The notes under the pieces are model-generated. The model ran no database searches, had not been told where the DNA came from, and saw only the letters and a program-made list of their open reading frames with translations. Positions 45,068 through 53,393 of a DNA stretch of 64,000 nucleotides are shown in pieces. The DNA comes from an uncultured Alphaproteobacteria bacterium (GTDB lineage Bacteria; Pseudomonadota; Alphaproteobacteria; Rhodospirillales; Rhodospirillaceae): the NCBI GenBank assembly GCA_900079695.1, contig LT599022.1, positions 62,001-126,000 of the forward strand, written 5' to 3'. Each line of letters starts with the position of its first letter. Position 1 is the stretch's first letter. Both the position numbers and the translations under genes were made by a program.

Positions 45068-45685
45068 ATGAGCGACTTTACCGTGACCGAGGCGACGTCG
45101 TGGATCAAGGCATCGGCCGCCGCGCTGGACAAGGAGGCCGCGCACCTCAGCGACCTCGATGCCGCGATCGGCGACGGCGACCACGGCGCGAACATGAAGC
45201 GCGGCTTCCTCGCCGTGGAAAAGAAGCTCGACGCCGCCGCCCCCGCCGATCTGGGCGCGCTGTTCAAGACCGTCGGCATGACCCTGCTGTCCACCGTCGG
45301 CGGCGCCTCCGGTCCGCTCTACGGCGGCTTCTTCCTCGAAATCGGCAAGCGCGGCGCGGGCCAGTCGGCGTGGGACGCGGCGACGCTCGCGGAGATGCTG
45401 AAGGCGGGCCTGGGCGACATCGTCAAGCGCGGCAAGGCGCAGCTCGGCGACAAGACCATGGTCGACGCCCTCACCCCCGCGCTCGACGCGATGACCGGCG
45501 ATCTTGCCGCCGCCACCGCCGCCGCGGCCAAGGCGGCGCGCGAGGCGGCCACCGCCACCGCGCCGCTGCTGGCGAAGAAGGGCCGCGCCAGCTACCTCGG
45601 CGAACGCAGCATCGGGCATCAGGACCCGGGCGCGAATTCGGTCGCGTTGCTGCTCGAAACCCTCGCCGACACCTGCAAGGGCTGA
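45068..45685 (+). CDS. dhaL: dihydroxyacetone kinase subunit DhaL (ADP-binding)
   Basis: 205 residues of the Dak2/DhaL fold: SDLDAAIGDGDHGANMKRGF (metal-binding Asp cluster that holds ADP), SVGGASGPLYGGFFLEIGK-like text (TVGGASGPLYGGFFLEIGK), SYLGERSIGHQDPGANSVALLLETLA. In the PTS-dependent system DhaL keeps ADP bound and is rephosphorylated by DhaM, then phosphorylates dihydroxyacetone on DhaK. ATG 45068 begins the domain; the frame upstream overlaps dhaK in another frame. Confidence 0.95.
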   Translation: MSDFTVTEATSWIKASAAALDKEAAHLSDLDAAIGDGDHGANMKRGFLAVEKKLDAAAPADLGALFKTVGMTLLSTVGGASGPLYGGFFLEIGKRGAGQSAWDAATLAEMLKAGLGDIVKRGKAQLGDKTMVDALTPALDAMTGDLAAATAAAAKAAREAATATAPLLAKKGRASYLGERSIGHQDPGANSVALLLETLADTCKG

Positions 45686-45690
45686 GGCCG

Positions 45691-48138
45691 ATGATCGGCG
45701 TCGTCCTGGTCTCGCACAGCAAGGCCCTCGCTCTCGGCGTCCGCGAACTGGTGTTGCAGATGACCGGTCCCGACTTCCCGGTGGTGGTCGCGGCCGGCGT
45801 CGGTGACGATTTCGCCGAGATCGGCACCGACGCGGTGCACGTCGCCGAGGTGCTGAAGCCGTTCTGTGCTGGAGACGGCGCGGTGGTGCTGATGGACCTG
45901 GGCTCGGCGGTGCTCTCCGCCCAGACCGCGCTCGACCTGCTCGATTTCGAGGAAATCCCTCACGATTCCATCCGCATCTGCTCCGCGCCGTTCGTCGAGG
46001 CGGCGGTGGCGGCGTCGGTGCAGGCGAACGCGGGCGGCGATCTCGAATCGGTGGTGCGCGAGGCGATGGCGGCGCTGACGCCGAAGCAGGATCAGGTGGG
46101 GGACGCCCCGCCCGCCGCCGCTGCCCCCACCGCCGAGGCGGGTGAGGGTGCGGCGCTCGCCTTCGAGACCGAGATTCGCAATCCCCACGGTTTGCACGCG
46201 CGGCCCGCCGCCAATCTGGTGCGCGCCGCGAGCGGTTTCGCCGCCGTGGTGACGATCGCCAACCTCGGCAACGGCCGGGGTCCGGCGTCGGCGAAGAGCC
46301 TCACCAGCGTCGCGCTGGTGCAGGCGCGCAAGGGCGACCGGGTGCGCATCGAGATCCGCGGTGCGGATGCCGAGGCCGCCCGCGCGGCCCTCGAAGCTCT
46401 CGCCGCCGGCCACTTCGGCGAGGACGTCGCGGCGGCGGAGCCCCCGCCGCCCGCGCCCGCGCCGTCCGGCAAACCGGTCGGCGCGTCGGACGGCGTCGCC
46501 GTCGGCCCGGTGCTGCGCCTCGACGACGCCCGCCCTGCGGTGGCGGAGACCGGCCCCCAGGGCAGCCCCACCGAGGAACGGGCGAAGCTCGACCGTGGCG
46601 TGGCGGCGGTCGCCGCCGAACTCAAGGATGCCGCGCGGGGCGATGCGACCGGCATTTTCGCCGCGCAGGCGCTGGTGCTCGAAGACCCGGAACTGCTCGG
46701 CCCGGTGACCGCGCGCATCGCCGCGGGCGAGTCCGCCGCCGCCGCGTGGCGCGAGGAAGTCGGCAAGCTCGCCGAGGCCTATGCGGCGATGGAGGATCCG
46801 TATCTTCAGGCGCGCGCGGCGGACGTCCGCGATATCGCCGCCCGGGTGGTTCGGGCGATGGCGGGCGCGGCCGGGACGGAACGCATCGCGCCCGAACCGC
46901 CCGCGATCCTGCTGGTCGACGAACTGCTGCCGAGCGAAGCCTCGGCCTGCGATCCCGCGCACGTGCTGGGGATTCTCGCACGCGTCGGCAGCCCCACCGC
47001 ACACGCCGCGATCATCGCCCGCACGCTCGGGATTCCGATGGTGATCGGCGGCGCGGACGCGGGTCTCGCGGGCCGCACCGTGGCGCTCGACGGCGGCACC
47101 GGCGAACTGGTGCCGGATCCCTCGCCCGAGGTCGCCGCCGCGTTCGCCGCGCGCCATGCCGCCGCCGCCGAGCGTGCCGCCGCCTTCGCCACCGCCAAGG
47201 ACATGCCCGCGGAAACCCGCGACGGCCGTCGCATCGAGGTGTTCGCCAACGTCGGCAGCGCCGCCGACGCCGCGTCCGCCGCGTCTAACGGCGCGGAAGG
47301 CGTCGGCCTGCTGCGCACCGAGTTCGTCTACCTGCCGTTCAAGACCACCCCGAGCGAGGACGACCAGGCGGACCTGCTGCACCAGGTGATTGCCGCCGCA
47401 CCGCGGGGGCCGGTGGTGGTGCGCACCCTCGACGTCGGCGCCGACAAACCGCTCGCGTTCCTCGAACAGGCGGCGGAGGCCAATCCGTTCCTCGGCGTGC
47501 GCGGCGTGCGGCTGTCGTTCCGCAATCCGGAGTTCTTCGCCGCTTCGTTGCGCGCGATCCTGCGCGCCGGGCGCGATGCCGACCTCTGGATCATGTTCCC
47601 GATGATCGCCGATCCGGACGAGATGCGCCGCGCCCGCGAAGCGGTCGGGGCCGCCCACGACGCGCTTGCCGCGAAGGGCGTCGCGCATCGCTGGCCGGTG
47701 AAGATCGGGATGATGGTCGAGGTTCCGGCGGCGGCGCTGATGCTGGAGCGCTTCGTGCCGGTGGCGGATTTCTTCAGCATCGGCACCAACGACCTCACCC
47801 AGTACGTGATGGCCGCCGAACGCGGCAACGCCGCTCTCGCCGATCTTCAGGACCCGATGCATCCGGCGGTGCTGCAGGCGGTTCGGGGGATCTGCGCGGC
47901 CGCGGGCGGGCGTCACGTCGCGGTGTGCGGCGACGCCGCCTCCGATCCCGCCGCCGCCGCCGCGCTGGTGGGGGCGGGGGTGCATGGCCTGAGCGTGCGC
48001 CCCAATCGCGCTCCGGCGGTGAAGGCGATGCTGCGCGGCGTCGCCGTGGCCGATCTCGCGGCGGCGCTGGAGGAGGGACTGGCGGCCGACGGCACGCAGG
48101 AACTCCGCGCCCGCTTCGCCGCGCTCGCGCGGGCGTGA
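45691..48138 (+). CDS. dhaM: DhaM-HPr-Enzyme I fusion phosphotransferase
   Basis: 815 residues. Domain order: DhaM EIIA-mannose-like domain (1-130, active His9 in VLVSHSK), HPr domain (about 155-245, active His169 in NPHGLHARPAAN) and a complete Enzyme I (about 265-815, active His438 in GSPTAHAAIIAR, PEP site EGVGLLRTEFVYL, C-terminal FSIGTNDLTQYVMAAER). The whole relay from phosphoenolpyruvate to DhaL is in one polypeptide. E. coli DhaM has only a truncated Enzyme I piece; this one has the full domain. Links are Ala/Pro-rich. Follows dhaL by five bases. Confidence 0.95.
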   Translation: MIGVVLVSHSKALALGVRELVLQMTGPDFPVVVAAGVGDDFAEIGTDAVHVAEVLKPFCAGDGAVVLMDLGSAVLSAQTALDLLDFEEIPHDSIRICSAPFVEAAVAASVQANAGGDLESVVREAMAALTPKQDQVGDAPPAAAAPTAEAGEGAALAFETEIRNPHGLHARPAANLVRAASGFAAVVTIANLGNGRGPASAKSLTSVALVQARKGDRVRIEIRGADAEAARAALEALAAGHFGEDVAAAEPPPPAPAPSGKPVGASDGVAVGPVLRLDDARPAVAETGPQGSPTEERAKLDRGVAAVAAELKDAARGDATGIFAAQALVLEDPELLGPVTARIAAGESAAAAWREEVGKLAEAYAAMEDPYLQARAADVRDIAARVVRAMAGAAGTERIAPEPPAILLVDELLPSEASACDPAHVLGILARVGSPTAHAAIIARTLGIPMVIGGADAGLAGRTVALDGGTGELVPDPSPEVAAAFAARHAAAAERAAAFATAKDMPAETRDGRRIEVFANVGSAADAASAASNGAEGVGLLRTEFVYLPFKTTPSEDDQADLLHQVIAAAPRGPVVVRTLDVGADKPLAFLEQAAEANPFLGVRGVRLSFRNPEFFAASLRAILRAGRDADLWIMFPMIADPDEMRRAREAVGAAHDALAAKGVAHRWPVKIGMMVEVPAAALMLERFVPVADFFSIGTNDLTQYVMAAERGNAALADLQDPMHPAVLQAVRGICAAAGGRHVAVCGDAASDPAAAAALVGAGVHGLSVRPNRAPAVKAMLRGVAVADLAAALEEGLAADGTQELRARFAALARA

Positions 48139-48147
48139 CCGCGGCAC

Positions 48148-48176
48148 TTGCCGTCCCCCCGGGTTGGTGCGATAAC
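48148..48176 (+). promoter_or_regulatory. candidate sigma-70 promoter of purC
   Basis: TTGCCG (48148-48153), 17-base spacer, GATAAC (48171-48176), ending 33 bases before the purC ATG. Each box matches four of six consensus bases. A partly palindromic CCCGGG pair flanks the -10 region. Confidence 0.4.
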
Positions 48177-48209
48177 TCGCGAAACTCAGACCACCCGGGG
48201 AGATGGCGA

Positions 48210-49187
48210 ATGATTTCCGAGGATATTCTGCGCGCCGCGATTCCGGCGGTGTTGACCGAAGCGCACTTCCCCGAGCTGCCGAACTATTATCGCGGCAAGG
48301 TGCGCGAGAACTACGACCTGCCGGACGGCCGCCGCATTCTCGTGTCCACCGATCGGCAGAGCGCCTTCGATCAGGTGCTGGCGGCGGTGCCGTTCAAGGG
48401 GCAGGTGCTGACCCAGACCGCGCGCTTCTGGTTCGAGCAGACCGCCGACATCTGTCCCAACCACGTGCTCGAATATCCGGACCCGAACGTGGTGGTCGGC
48501 CGCAGGCTCGACATGCTGCCGGTCGAGGTGGTGGTGCGCGACTATCTCACCGGTTCCACCGACACCGCGATCTGGACGATGTACAAGTCGGGCGCGCGCA
48601 AGCTCTACGGCATCGACTTCCCCGACGGCATGGCGAAGAACGACAAGCTCGCGCAGACCATCCTCACCCCCACCACCAAGGGGGACGCGGGCGCCCACGA
48701 TCACCCGATCACCCCGGCGGAAATCGTCGCCCGCGGCCTGCTGACCCAGGCGCAGTGGGACGAGGTGGCCGACGTCGCGCTCAGGCTGTTCGCCCGCGGC
48801 CGCGAGATCGCCGCGCGGAACGGCCTGATCCTGGTCGACACCAAGTTCGAGTTCGGCACCGACGCCGATGGCCGCATCACCCTGGCCGACGAGATCCTCA
48901 CCCCGGATTCCAGCCGCTACTGGCGCGCCGACAGCTACGCCGCCCGCCACGCCGCGGGGCAGGAGCCCGAGAGCCTCGACAAGGAATTCCTGCGCCTGTG
49001 GATCGCCGGGCGCTGCGATCCCTACAACGAACCGATTCCGGAAATCCCCGACGACACCCTGGTCGACTTCTCGCGCCGCTACATCGATCTTTACGAGAAG
49101 GTCACCGGCCGGAGCTTTTCCGCCCCGAAGCCGGGCGAGACGGTCAAGGAGCGCATCCGCCGCAACCTCGCCGCCTACTTCGGCTGA
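48210..49187 (+). CDS. purC: phosphoribosylaminoimidazole-succinocarboxamide synthase
   Basis: 325 residues, the longer (yeast-like) PurC form: YRGKVRENYDLPDGRRILVSTDRQSAFDQVLA (ATP-binding N terminus), VEVVVRDYLTGSTDTAIW, LILVDTKFEFGTDADGRITLADEILTPDSSRYW. It joins aspartate to CAIR in purine synthesis. ATG 48210 is in a GGAG context; an out-of-frame ATG at 48203 overlaps it. This housekeeping gene sits alone between the glycerol island and the esterase, with no other pur gene nearby. Confidence 0.95.
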   Translation: MISEDILRAAIPAVLTEAHFPELPNYYRGKVRENYDLPDGRRILVSTDRQSAFDQVLAAVPFKGQVLTQTARFWFEQTADICPNHVLEYPDPNVVVGRRLDMLPVEVVVRDYLTGSTDTAIWTMYKSGARKLYGIDFPDGMAKNDKLAQTILTPTTKGDAGAHDHPITPAEIVARGLLTQAQWDEVADVALRLFARGREIAARNGLILVDTKFEFGTDADGRITLADEILTPDSSRYWRADSYAARHAAGQEPESLDKEFLRLWIAGRCDPYNEPIPEIPDDTLVDFSRRYIDLYEKVTGRSFSAPKPGETVKERIRRNLAAYFG

Positions 49188-49200
49188 AGGCGGCGGAGGA

Positions 49201-49222
49201 CCCCCGGGCCGCAGCCCGGGGG
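49201..49222. terminator. hairpin between convergent purC and esterase genes
   Basis: Nine-base stem (49201-49209 with 49214-49222), CGCA loop. No T-run on either strand; position between converging genes suggests a shared terminator. Confidence 0.5.
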
Positions 49223-49232
49223 CGAGGGGCGG

Positions 49233-50102
49233 TTACGGCGCGCCGACCGGGCGGGAGACGCGGGCGGCCATGAAGACCAGCGCTTCGGGCAGGGTCTCCG
49301 CCCAGACCTTCCATTCGTGGTCGCCGTCGACGACCCGGAACTCGGTATCCTTCGGCTGGATCTCCCTCAGCTTGCTGTAGAGGTAGGCGGCTTCGTAGGC
49401 GATGTCGAAGCGGTCGTGGTCGCCGGAGTTGAGGTAGATCGGTACCGGCGTCTTCGCCGCCTTGTATCCTTCGAACCGGTTCGGCCAGTTGAGGCGCTTC
49501 CAGGTTTCCGGATCGAATTTGCCGTCCTTCTGGAACGGCGGGTTGGTGGTGGCCGAAGACGTGCCCGGCGGCAGTTCGTGATAGATCGCGGGCGAGAGCG
49601 CGGCCGCGGCGGCGAAGCGGTCGGGGTGCGCGAAGACGATGTTGACGGCGCCGTAGCCGCCGGCCGAAAGCCCGGCGATCAGGCGGCCGCGGCGCTCGGC
49701 GATCACCTTGTAATGGCTTTCGACGTGGGGCATCACCTCAGTGAGGAGGGCGGATTCGCCCTTGCCGGCGTTGCCGTCGGCCCACCATCCTTGGTAGTGC
49801 CCCGGCATCACCACCACCATCGGCGGAATTGCGCCCGTAGCGATCAGGCCATCGAGAGTTTGCTGGGCGTGGCCTTTCACCGCCCATTCGTTCTCGTTGC
49901 CGTTGGCGCCGTGCAGTAGATACAGCACCGGATACCTGAGCTTCGAAGTCTCGTAGCCATCGGGCAGGTAGACGGTGTAGGGGTAGTCGCGGTCGAGGAC
50001 CGCCGAATGAATCTTCCCCGCAACCACCTCGCCCGCCGGTGCGGACGCGGCGAAGCCGCAGGACAGCGCGACGATCGCGCAGAGTCGTAGCGTTGCGTTC
50101 AC
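49233..50102 (-). CDS. secreted alpha/beta-hydrolase esterase (esterase D family)
   Basis: 289 residues with a Sec signal peptide cleaved after SAPAG (about residue 23). The mature enzyme has VLYLLHGANGNENEWAV (oxyanion hole), the nucleophile elbow GLSAGGYGAVN (Ser about 160), and a DGDHEWKVW C-terminal His. It resembles putative esterases of the EstD/FrsA/acyltransferase group. GTG 50102 is the start because AAGGGAG lies eight bases upstream and the signal peptide begins there; the longer open frame upstream is not protein-like. The substrate is unknown. Confidence 0.87.
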   Translation of the reverse strand: MNATLRLCAIVALSCGFAASAPAGEVVAGKIHSAVLDRDYPYTVYLPDGYETSKLRYPVLYLLHGANGNENEWAVKGHAQQTLDGLIATGAIPPMVVVMPGHYQGWWADGNAGKGESALLTEVMPHVESHYKVIAERRGRLIAGLSAGGYGAVNIVFAHPDRFAAAAALSPAIYHELPPGTSSATTNPPFQKDGKFDPETWKRLNWPNRFEGYKAAKTPVPIYLNSGDHDRFDIAYEAAYLYSKLREIQPKDTEFRVVDGDHEWKVWAETLPEALVFMAARVSRPVGAP

Positions 50103-50304
50103 GTTGGGTCTCCCTTGACGAATGCTCCTCGGGCGGCGCGGCGGGTCCGCGCTCGGGGTGAATTCCCAGGGTCCGCGTGGGGCAGAGATGCGGATCGCCA
50201 CGGCGCTTTCAAGATCCGCGATCGCCTGGAATTTTCGGCCCGAATCTGCTACTTCGTGAGTCCGCCCCGGGGTTCCGGGCACCACTGGCCGGGCCTGTTC
50301 CGCG
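50103..50304. promoter_or_regulatory. divergent promoter region of esterase and srf operon
   Basis: About 200 bases between divergent genes. The base composition is somewhat lower in G/C around 50215-50260. No -35/-10 pair or palindrome stands out. Confidence 0.25.
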
Positions 50305-51894
50305 ATGCCCACCGTCTTTCGCGTCTGTCGCACCGAATCTTCCCGTTACGCCGCCCTCACCGGGGCGGGGGACTCGCTTTACGCGCATCACGGCGCGATC
50401 GCCGCGGCCCTGCGCGCGGCGTTGCCCGAGACCACCGCGCAACTGTTCGCGCGTCCGGTGCCCTCGGCGGATGGCGCGTGGACCGATTGGACCACCGAAC
50501 TCCACGGCCAGCCGCAGTCGCTCGCCGCCTTGCCGCCCGAGGCGCAGGCGCAGGCGAAGGCCGCGCTGGCCGAGCGCCTCGCCGCGGTGCGCGCGCTCGG
50601 CGGCCGCGCCGAAAACGCCGGTCTCGCCGACCTGATTCGCCGCGCCGCCGTCGACCCGGGCGTCGAGCAGGTCTACGTGATCAACGGCCAGCCGGTGATC
50701 GTGGGCTGGGGCAACGCCGGAGTCGGCGCGGTTCCGCCGGTTCCGCCGCCGGTCGCGCCGGTCGCGGCGGCGGCGGGTGGCGGGCGGCGCTGGTGGCGGT
50801 GGTTGCTCGGCCTGCTGTTGCTGTTGGCGCTGATCGCGGCCGTTCTGCTGGTGTTGCGCCGCTGCGAGCCCGAACCGCCGCCGCCGCCCGCCGCCGAGGA
50901 GCCGAAGGCGCCCGAGCCGCCGCCGGCGGAAGACCTTTCCGACCTCAAGGCGCGCATCGCCGCCGCCGAGGCGGAGCTGAAGCGCCGCCTCGAAGATTGC
51001 AAGCCGCCGGACGCACCGAAGCCGGTCGAGCCGCCCAAGGCGGTGGAGCCGCCCAAGGTCGAGGCGCCGAAGCCGGTGGAACCGCCCAAGGTCGAGCCGC
51101 CGAAGCCGGAGCCGAAGCCCGCGCCGAAGCCGAAGCCGGTGGAGCCGAAGCCCACGCCGCCCGCCGCCAAGCCGGAGCCGCCGGTCGCCAAGCCCGCCGA
51201 ACCGCCGCCGCAGAAACAGGCCGCTTGCCCGCTGCCGCGTGCGGAATGGGACCGGCCCGAGGTGATGCTGATGCTCGATGGCTCGGGATCGATGCGGCTG
51301 CCGAGCTCGATGTCCGACGATCAGGTGCGCTCGTTGATTCAGCGCGCGATGCGCGGCGACCGGGGGGCGTTCGCGCAGCTGCAGGGCTATTCCGGCGGTG
51401 CGGGATCGCGGCTCCAGGCGGCGAAGGACGCGGTCAAGGGCGTGGTGCAGCAGATGCCGGGCGACGTCGACATCGGTCTTCTGGTGTTCGGCCGCTGCGA
51501 AGGTACCGACAATTTCAAGTTCTTCTCTCCGGCGCAGCGCGGCGCGTTGCTCGGGCAGGTCGACGGCATTCAGCCGCGCGAGGGCACGCCGCTCGCGCGC
51601 GGGCTCGAACGCTCGGGCAACATGCTCGACGGCGTGTCGGTTCCCGGGGTGATCGTGGTCGTGACCGACGGATCGGACAGTTGCGGCGGGGATCCCTGCG
51701 CGGTCGCCAGGGCCTTGAAACGCAAGAAGCCGAACCTCAAGATCAACGTCATCGGCGTGGACGGCTCGGGCAACGGCAAATGCATGGCCGAGGCCACCGG
51801 GGGCCGGTTCCTGACGCCGCGCCAGGGGCAGTCGTGGCGCGACCTGTTGATGGACGCCACCGAGCAGAAGCCGTTGCCGCCCGGCTGCAAGTAA
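50305..51894 (+). CDS. membrane-anchored VWA-domain protein of the srf operon
   Basis: 529 residues. The N-terminal about 130 are soluble. One transmembrane helix lies at about 163-186 (RWLLGLLLLLALIAAVLLVLRR), followed by a coiled segment (DLKARIAAAEAELKRRLED) and a Pro/Glu/Lys linker with many PKPVEPPK-type repeats (about 235-310). A von Willebrand factor A domain comes last, with metal site EVMLMLDGSGSMRLPSS (about 319) and VIVVVTDGSDSCGGD. The VWA domain would be periplasmic or cytoplasmic depending on orientation, not settled here. It is the first gene of a six-gene unit with srfABC. ATG 50305 lacks a strong ribosome site. Confidence 0.85.
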   Translation: MPTVFRVCRTESSRYAALTGAGDSLYAHHGAIAAALRAALPETTAQLFARPVPSADGAWTDWTTELHGQPQSLAALPPEAQAQAKAALAERLAAVRALGGRAENAGLADLIRRAAVDPGVEQVYVINGQPVIVGWGNAGVGAVPPVPPPVAPVAAAAGGGRRWWRWLLGLLLLLALIAAVLLVLRRCEPEPPPPPAAEEPKAPEPPPAEDLSDLKARIAAAEAELKRRLEDCKPPDAPKPVEPPKAVEPPKVEAPKPVEPPKVEPPKPEPKPAPKPKPVEPKPTPPAAKPEPPVAKPAEPPPQKQAACPLPRAEWDRPEVMLMLDGSGSMRLPSSMSDDQVRSLIQRAMRGDRGAFAQLQGYSGGAGSRLQAAKDAVKGVVQQMPGDVDIGLLVFGRCEGTDNFKFFSPAQRGALLGQVDGIQPREGTPLARGLERSGNMLDGVSVPGVIVVVTDGSDSCGGDPCAVARALKRKKPNLKINVIGVDGSGNGKCMAEATGGRFLTPRQGQSWRDLLMDATEQKPLPPGCK

Positions 51895-51923
51895 GAGACA
51901 CGAAGGGTTGGGGAGACCGAGAC

Positions 51924-53324
51924 ATGGCATCCGAGTCCGGGCCGCTTCTGCGTTCCGCCCGTCTGCGCGATTTCAACGCCCTGGGCAGCGTCGGCCGCCC
52001 GGTGTTCGCCTCCGCGCCGCAGATCCGCGCCACCCTGCGCCGCCAGATGGGGGCGGAGGTGGCGGCGATGCTGGCGATTCCGCAGATCGGCGAATCCGGC
52101 GAGAGCGTCGACTGGTACGCTCCCGAGGGCGGACTGGTGGTGCCGTGGTCGGCGGCCGCGCCGGAGGAACGCGAAGCGATGCGGATCGCGCTTCAGGGCG
52201 CGCGCGAGAAGCTGGCGGCCCATGCCGAAACCCTCGGCCGCCAGCTCGACGCGCGGCCCGCCGCCACCGCCGACGATTTCGAGGTGTACGCGCGCCTGCT
52301 GCCGCACGTGCTGCGCATCCCCGACGAGAACCACATCTACAGCGTCGACGGCAAGCCGGTGGTGACCTTCTGGGGCTTCACCGCGCCCGGCCTGCCGGAA
52401 GCCGATCCGATCCGCGACCTGATGCCGGCGGCGGTCGCCGCCGCGCCCGCCGGTCCGCCCCGGGTGGCGCCGCCGGTGCTCGACCCGGTTCCCGCGTCGC
52501 GGCCGTGGTGGCGCTGGCTGCTGTGGCTGCTGCTGCTCCTGCTGGCGCTCGGCCTGCTGTTGTGGCTGCTGCGCGGCTGCGCGCCCGAGGTGCTGCCGCC
52601 CGCGCTGCGCCCGTCCGAGGTGGTGGTGCCGGTCGAGCCCGATCGTCCCGGCGGCACGGTGGCGGTGCCGGGAGTCGAGGTCCCCGGCGTGGTGGTGCCG
52701 GGGGTGACGGTGCCGGGCGCGACCGGAGTCGCTCCGGGAGCCGCGACCACGCCCGAGGGCGCGCCCGCGCCCGGCGTGACGACGCCACCCGACGCCGCTC
52801 AACCCGTTCCGCCTGAGCCCGAAGCCCAGGCCGATCGGCCGCCGCAGCCGGATGCCGCGTCGCCCGACGCCGCCCAGCCGCCTCCGCCGCAGCCGGACGC
52901 GCAGTCGCCGCAGGAGGTTCCGCCGCCGCAGCCGGGGGCGTCGCCTAAGCCGGAAACCCCGCTGACGATCCCGCCGGAGGCGCAGACGTCGGGCAGCACC
53001 GACTTCCTCAACGGTACCTGGACCTCGCGCGGCGGGGTGATGGACGAACGTACCGGCCTGCCGGTGGTGGTGCAGTACGGTTTCGAGAACGGCAAGGGCA
53101 CGGTCACCATCACCCGCCCCGACGGCACCGTATGCAAGGGCGGGAGCGCGGCGCGGATGCAGGGCGGCAAGCTGGTGATCACCGGCGAGGACGCGGTGCG
53201 CTGCAACGACGGCTCCGCCTACGCCCGTACCGACGTGACCTGCGCGCCGGGGGCGGATGGCCGCGCCCGCTGCACCGCCAAACCCGCCCAGGGGCCGGAG
53301 TATTCGGTGGACATGGGCCGGTAG
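51924..53324 (+). CDS. srfA: SrfA-family protein
   Basis: 466 residues. The N-terminal 180 match the SrfA family known from the Salmonella srfABC operon: GPLLRSARLRDFNALGSVGRPVFAS, MLAIPQIGESGESVDWYAPEGG, HIYSVDGKPVVTFWGFT. One transmembrane helix follows (about 196-218, WLLWLLLLLLALGLLLWLL), then a Val/Pro repeat (VPGVEVPGVVVPGV) and Pro/Gln-rich linker, and a C-terminal domain starting GTWTSRGGVMDERTGLPV (about 372) that looks like a small beta-barrel. The arrangement of soluble domain, helix, proline linker and terminal domain mirrors the preceding VWA protein. Function is unknown. Confidence 0.82.
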   Translation: MASESGPLLRSARLRDFNALGSVGRPVFASAPQIRATLRRQMGAEVAAMLAIPQIGESGESVDWYAPEGGLVVPWSAAAPEEREAMRIALQGAREKLAAHAETLGRQLDARPAATADDFEVYARLLPHVLRIPDENHIYSVDGKPVVTFWGFTAPGLPEADPIRDLMPAAVAAAPAGPPRVAPPVLDPVPASRPWWRWLLWLLLLLLALGLLLWLLRGCAPEVLPPALRPSEVVVPVEPDRPGGTVAVPGVEVPGVVVPGVTVPGATGVAPGAATTPEGAPAPGVTTPPDAAQPVPPEPEAQADRPPQPDAASPDAAQPPPPQPDAQSPQEVPPPQPGASPKPETPLTIPPEAQTSGSTDFLNGTWTSRGGVMDERTGLPVVVQYGFENGKGTVTITRPDGTVCKGGSAARMQGGKLVITGEDAVRCNDGSAYARTDVTCAPGADGRARCTAKPAQGPEYSVDMGR

Positions 53325-53393
53325 GATGGCGACGATAGGAAACTTTGCGCTAAGTCCTTGCCGAATCACGGCGGGAGCGATTGGGGCGGAACC

